NCBI RefSeq assembly: GCF_003001675.1
Contig: NZ_PVYW01000011.1
Coordinates: forward strand, 124,001-188,000
Source: Cohnella sp. SGD-V74
Lineage (GTDB): Bacteria > Bacillota > Bacilli > Paenibacillales > Paenibacillaceae
Reading direction: 5' to 3'
DNA: 64,000 nucleotides
Shown here: in pieces, positions 60,427-64,000 of the stretch
Layout of the letters: each line of letters starts with the position of its first letter
How positions within the stretch are numbered: the first letter of the stretch is position 1
The notes under the pieces: model-generated
The model's input: only the letters and a program-made list of their open reading frames with translations
Told to the model about the DNA's origin: nothing
Database searches by the model: none
Program-made: the position numbers and the translations under genes

Positions 60427-62494
60427 TGAAGTGCTTAATCAATACAGCCGGACGGGCAAGCTCGATCTTGCGAAGGATAAAGAGGCGACGCGCCGGTACT
60501 TCCTGGAACACGTTAACGCAAAACTGCGCTACTTTATCGATACGGAAGAAAAAATCCGGTATCTCGTGGACGAGGGATACTATGAAAAAGAATTCCTTCA
60601 GCAGTACCGTCCGGAGTTCATCGAGCAGCTTTACGAGAAAGCGTACGCGTACGAGTTCCGTTTCCCGTCGTTCATGAGCGCCAGCAAATTTTACGAGAGC
60701 TATGCGATGAAGAGCCGCGACGGCGAAGAGATTCTCGAGAAGTACGAGGATCGCATCGTCATTATCGCTTTGTATTTGGCGCAAGGGGACGAGAGTCTGG
60801 CCGAGCGGGCGGTGGAAGCGATGATGTCGGCTTACCAGCCGGCGACGCCAACCGCGCTGAACAGCGGCAAGATGGCGCGCGGCGAGCTTGTCAGCTGCTT
60901 CAAATTGACGATGGACGATTCGATGAACAGCATCTCGCAAAACATCGGCTACTGTCTGGAGCTGTCCCGCTTGGGAGGCGGCGTAGGCGTTAACGTAACC
61001 GACTTGCGACCACTCGGCGATCCGATCAAGGGCATTCTCAACCGCGCGAGCGGAGTTATGCCCGTCGCCAAGCTTCTGGAAAATTCTTTCTCTTATTCGA
61101 ATCAACTCGGCCAGCGCAACGGCTCCGGGGTTATTTACTTAAACGTCTTCCACGCCGATATCGAGAACTTTATTTCGGCCAAGAAGCCTAACGCCGACGA
61201 CAAGATCCGGCTCGCTACGCTGTCGACCGGCATCATCGTGCCGAATATTTTCTTCGAGCTGATGAAACGGGACAAAGACATCGTCTTGTTCAGCCCGTAC
61301 GACATTTACAAGGAATACGGCAAACGGATGTCCGAGATCAGCATGAGCGAAATGTATTACGAGCTGCTGGACAACCCTAACATTCGGAAAATCAAGCGGA
61401 TCAACGCCCGCAAACTGTATACAGAAATTAAAAAAGCGCAATTCGAATCGGGGTATCCGTTCGAAGTGTTCGACGACCACGTGAACGAGAAGCACGCGCT
61501 TCGCAACCTGGGCCGCGTGAAGATGTCGAACCTGTGCACGGAAATTCTGCAAGTGCAGGAAACGAGCGTCATCCACGATTACGGAACCGAGCACGAATAC
61601 GGAATGGACGTCTCCTGTAATCTCGGTTCGATCGACATTCACAACGCCACGAAAGCGGAATCGTTCGAGCAGTTGATCGATACGTCGATGCGATTGCTGA
61701 CGAACGTGTCGACGATGACCGATATCCGCAACGTTCCGTCCATTACGAAGGCGAACCGTCTCATGCATTCCGTCGGTCTCGGCGTGATGAACCTGCACGG
61801 ACACTTGACCTCGCAAGGGCTGGCCTACGGCTCGAAGGAGTCCGTCCTCTTTATCGACGCGTTCATGGAGGCGCTCAATTATTATTCGCTGCTCTCCTCG
61901 ATGCAGATCGCCAAAGAGAGAAAACAGACGTTTTACGGTTTCCCGCAAAGCGATTACGCGAACGGAAGTTATTTCGACACGTACATTGCCAAGACCGCCG
62001 AGTCGCTGCCGGAAGAAGTTGCCGCGGCGCTGGGCAACGTTCCGGTGATTACCGCGGAAATGTGGGCGGAGCTTAAGGAACAGGTCATGACGCACGGATT
62101 GTTTAACGCGTACCGGCTGGCGATCGCGCCTACCGGAAGCATTTCTTATATCCGCAACAGCACGGCTTCGATCGCGCCTTGCACGGAGAAGGTCGAAATT
62201 CGGGACTACGCGGACAGCCGCACCATTTACCCGATGCCGTTTTTGACGAACGAGAACATCTCGCTCTACAAGGAAGCCTACGAGATCGATCAATTCCGGA
62301 TGGTCGACTTGTATGCGGCCGCGCAGCGTCACATCGACCAAGGGATCTCGATGACGCTATACGTCACGGATCAGTGGACGACCGAGCAACTGGCGCGTCT
62401 GTACATCTATGCTTGGATGAAGGGAATCAAGACGGTATATTACGTGCGCCAGCGTCTTCAGACCATCGAGGAGTGTGTATCGTGTTCGATCTAA
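60401..62494 (+). CDS. nrdE: Ribonucleoside-diphosphate reductase, class Ib large subunit
   Basis: A 697-residue catalytic subunit that turns ribonucleoside diphosphates into deoxyribonucleotides. Parts visible are QPATPTALNSGK, LVSCFKLTMDDSM (first active-site Cys), SRLGGGVGVNVTDLR, NLCTEIL (radical Cys region), APTGSISYI, and the C-terminal redox pair CVSC. The N-terminal allosteric ATP cone is short, as in NrdE. The start MKSYLKLNNEV follows GGAGGAGAG inside the nrdI gene. Its stop overlaps nrdF by 13 bp. Confidence 0.97.
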   Translation: MKSYLKLNNEVLNQYSRTGKLDLAKDKEATRRYFLEHVNAKLRYFIDTEEKIRYLVDEGYYEKEFLQQYRPEFIEQLYEKAYAYEFRFPSFMSASKFYESYAMKSRDGEEILEKYEDRIVIIALYLAQGDESLAERAVEAMMSAYQPATPTALNSGKMARGELVSCFKLTMDDSMNSISQNIGYCLELSRLGGGVGVNVTDLRPLGDPIKGILNRASGVMPVAKLLENSFSYSNQLGQRNGSGVIYLNVFHADIENFISAKKPNADDKIRLATLSTGIIVPNIFFELMKRDKDIVLFSPYDIYKEYGKRMSEISMSEMYYELLDNPNIRKIKRINARKLYTEIKKAQFESGYPFEVFDDHVNEKHALRNLGRVKMSNLCTEILQVQETSVIHDYGTEHEYGMDVSCNLGSIDIHNATKAESFEQLIDTSMRLLTNVSTMTDIRNVPSITKANRLMHSVGLGVMNLHGHLTSQGLAYGSKESVLFIDAFMEALNYYSLLSSMQIAKERKQTFYGFPQSDYANGSYFDTYIAKTAESLPEEVAAALGNVPVITAEMWAELKEQVMTHGLFNAYRLAIAPTGSISYIRNSTASIAPCTEKVEIRDYADSRTIYPMPFLTNENISLYKEAYEIDQFRMVDLYAAAQRHIDQGISMTLYVTDQWTTEQLARLYIYAWMKGIKTVYYVRQRLQTIEECVSCSI

Positions 62495-63447
62495 AAGTGT
62501 TCGAAGCCGTCAACTGGAACCGGACCCAGCAGGAGTTGACGAAAGTGTTCTGGGATCAGCAGTGGAAGCAAATCTGGTTCCCCGAAGAAATCGCCGTCAG
62601 CAAAGACGTGAAGCAGTGGCAGGACTTCGCGCATCAGGATACGTATAAGAAAGTATTCGGCGGCCTTACGCTGCTCGATACGATTCAGACGAATATCGGG
62701 ATGAACGTCATTGCCCGTCACGCGCCGGACCTGCAAGAAAAGGCGCTCTATACGGTGTTCGCTTCGTTCGAAGCCATTCACGCGAAGTCGTACTCGTATA
62801 TTTTCACGACGCTGTGCACGAACAGCGAGATCGATGCGATCTTCGAGTGGGTTAAGCAGAACGAGTATTTGCAGTACAAAGCAAAGCGGATCAGCGACGT
62901 CTATCTGGCGATCGAGGAAGACGATCCGGTGTCCTTGTGGAAGGCGATGTTCGCTTCCGTCATGCTGGAATCGTTCCTGTTCTACTCGGGCTTCTTCTTC
63001 CCGCTGTATCTGGGCGGCCAAGGCACGCTTCGGAACAGCGCGGAGGTCATCTCGCTCATTCTGCGGGACGAGTCGATTCACGGCGTTGCGGTCGGTTATT
63101 TCGCTCAGCAGCGGTTTAAACAATTTTCGGCGGAGCAGAAAGAGCAGCTGACAGTGTGGGCGTATGAGTTCTTGCTGGACCTGTACCACAACGAGCTCAA
63201 CTACACCAACGACTTGTATGCGGAAACCGGTTTGAGCCCGGACGTGAAGAGCTATGTTCGTTACAACGCGAACAAGGCGCTGATGAACATCGGCTTCGAG
63301 ACGATGTTCCCGGACGAGGAAGTCAATCCGATCGTCATGAACGGAATTCGCAACGAGGGATCGACTTATGATTTCTTCTCGCAAAAGGGTTCGACGTACG
63401 CCGTGGCGAAGGTAGCTCCGATTACGGACGATACGTTCCGGTTTTAA
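62482..63447 (+). CDS. nrdF: Ribonucleoside-diphosphate reductase, class Ib radical subunit
   Basis: A 321-residue diiron/dimanganese protein. Metal and radical residues are in GLTLLDTIQ, SFEAIHAKSYSYIF (Glu, His and the radical Tyr), LESFLFYSGF and ILRDESIHG. The C-terminus ends VAPITDDTFRF, which docks into NrdE. The GTG at 62482 follows GAGGAG. It is the last gene of nrdHIEF and is followed by a strong terminator. Confidence 0.97.
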   Translation: MFDLKVFEAVNWNRTQQELTKVFWDQQWKQIWFPEEIAVSKDVKQWQDFAHQDTYKKVFGGLTLLDTIQTNIGMNVIARHAPDLQEKALYTVFASFEAIHAKSYSYIFTTLCTNSEIDAIFEWVKQNEYLQYKAKRISDVYLAIEEDDPVSLWKAMFASVMLESFLFYSGFFFPLYLGGQGTLRNSAEVISLILRDESIHGVAVGYFAQQRFKQFSAEQKEQLTVWAYEFLLDLYHNELNYTNDLYAETGLSPDVKSYVRYNANKALMNIGFETMFPDEEVNPIVMNGIRNEGSTYDFFSQKGSTYAVAKVAPITDDTFRF

Positions 63448-63480
63448 CCGATTGAATACTGCGTTCCCGAAACGATACGA

Positions 63481-63518
63481 GAGGCTGTCCAACAAGCAGT
63501 TGGCAGCCTCTTTTTTTC
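63481..63518 (+). terminator. Terminator of nrdHIEF
   Basis: GAGGCTGTCCAAC pairs with GTTGGCAGCCTC (one mismatch), followed by T7. Confidence 0.92.
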
Positions 63519-63532
63519 TTCATGGACCGCTA

Positions 63533-63593
63533 TTGTGCAAAGACGCGAAGTTAATGTACAATAGTCTCGGACGTAATACATACACAGATGTAT
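63533..63593 (+). promoter_or_regulatory. tetR promoter with operator-like palindrome
   Basis: TTGTGC (63533-63538) and TACAAT (63557-63562) are 18 bp apart. Downstream lies ATACAT-N6-ATGTAT (63576-63593), a perfect 6-bp-arm inverted repeat suited to autorepression by the TetR protein that follows. Confidence 0.5.
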
Positions 63594-63621
63594 CTAATTT
63601 GGATGGCGGGGTTTGTCTATC

Positions 63622-64000
63622 ATGAGGAAAAACAAGTTTCAACTGCGCAGCGAGGCCACTTACGAGAAATTGATGACGGCCGGCGAGGAAGTTTTCTGCG
63701 AGAGGGGCTTCTCCAGCGCCACCATTGACGAAATTTCCAGCCGGGCCGGCTACACGAGAGGGGCCTTCTATGCTCAATTTGAGAGTAAGGAAGTTTTTTT
63801 TCGCAGATTGATCGAGTATCGCCAGCAGATGAGAGCGGATACCCATGACCTTCTGGAACAGCGATTCCGTGCCGGAGCAACTTTGCCGGAACTGGTTTCT
63901 TTCCTGGCGGAGGGCTTGGTCGCGTACATCGAGAAATCACCGGAGTGGATTTTCGTCTACATCGATTATTTTATGCAGGCCGAAGACCGGGACGCTGTAC
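63622..64000 (+). CDS. TetR/AcrR family regulator (3'-truncated by window end)
   Basis: The first 126 residues of a regulator. The helix-turn-helix is EKLMTAGEEVFCERGFSSAT and ISSRAGYTRGAFYAQFESKEVFF, very like AcrR/TetR_N. The ligand domain begins (LVSFLAEGLVAYIEKSPEW) and runs off the window. The ATG at 63622 is the first in the frame. Its targets are unknown; it probably represses itself through the palindrome upstream. Confidence 0.9.
   Translation, partial: MRKNKFQLRSEATYEKLMTAGEEVFCERGFSSATIDEISSRAGYTRGAFYAQFESKEVFFRRLIEYRQQMRADTHDLLEQRFRAGATLPELVSFLAEGLVAYIEKSPEWIFVYIDYFMQAEDRDAV

Overview
The window is about 58% GC DNA from an endospore-forming Gram-positive bacterium, most likely Paenibacillaceae (Cohnella/Paenibacillus-like). 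The evidence is a tricistronic GerA-type germinant receptor operon, YesM/YesN-type two-component regulation of an LplABC-type sugar importer, SLH-domain surface proteins, a WGxxGxxG small secreted protein, strong AGGAGG ribosome binding sites and frequent GTG/TTG starts. No tRNA, rRNA or CRISPR array was seen. Both window ends cut genes: a sugar ABC permease on the left and a TetR regulator on the right.

Layout. 0-5 kb: end of a sugar importer, a GH106-like glycosidase and a glycerate kinase. 5-9 kb: germinant receptor operon A-C-(small two-helix protein)-B. 9-11.3 kb: selD-mnmH, the 2-selenouridine tRNA pathway. 11.3-12.6 kb: SGNH hydrolase and a small unknown protein on the minus strand. 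12.8-28 kb: a large carbohydrate locus with an arabinose/fucose isomerase-family protein, an uncharacterised 819-residue glycosidase-like protein, GH3, GH2, solute-binding lipoprotein, two permeases, a sensor kinase and an AraC-type response regulator.

28.5-35.5 kb is the most unusual part. A secreted quinoprotein alcohol-dehydrogenase-like lipoprotein carrying a WDYD metal-site motif faces a complete pqqABCDE operon on the opposite strand. The 23-residue pqqA was too short for routine ORF calling. The operon ends in an M19 dipeptidase gene. Cofactor synthesis, a candidate peptide-trimming enzyme and the cofactor-using enzyme therefore lie side by side, which is rare for a Firmicute.

35.6-46.8 kb: WGxxGxxG protein, MntP/YtaF-like membrane protein, PadR plus HAAS membrane protein, SLH-CAP protein, TerD-VWA fusion, VTT membrane protein, AraC regulator divergent from a GH116 glucosidase, and a DUF4358 lipoprotein. 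Two inverted copies of a non-coding terminal-inverted-repeat element (MITE-like) bracket the 37.0-46.0 kb block. One of them contains a further palindromic insertion.

47-52 kb: ArsR, UvrA-like ABC ATPase, ferredoxin reductase-like flavoprotein, and an alpha/beta hydrolase divergent from a TetR regulator. 52-56 kb: a 1278-residue SLH/GLUG surface protein with three exact-period 267-bp tandem repeats. 56-59.5 kb: EcsC protein, GH105 unsaturated glucuronyl hydrolase, AraC regulator, and a decayed ydeI pseudogene. 59.5-63.5 kb: nrdHIEF, class Ib ribonucleotide reductase, behind an NrdR-box-like promoter and a roughly 245-nt structured leader that ends in a terminator hairpin.
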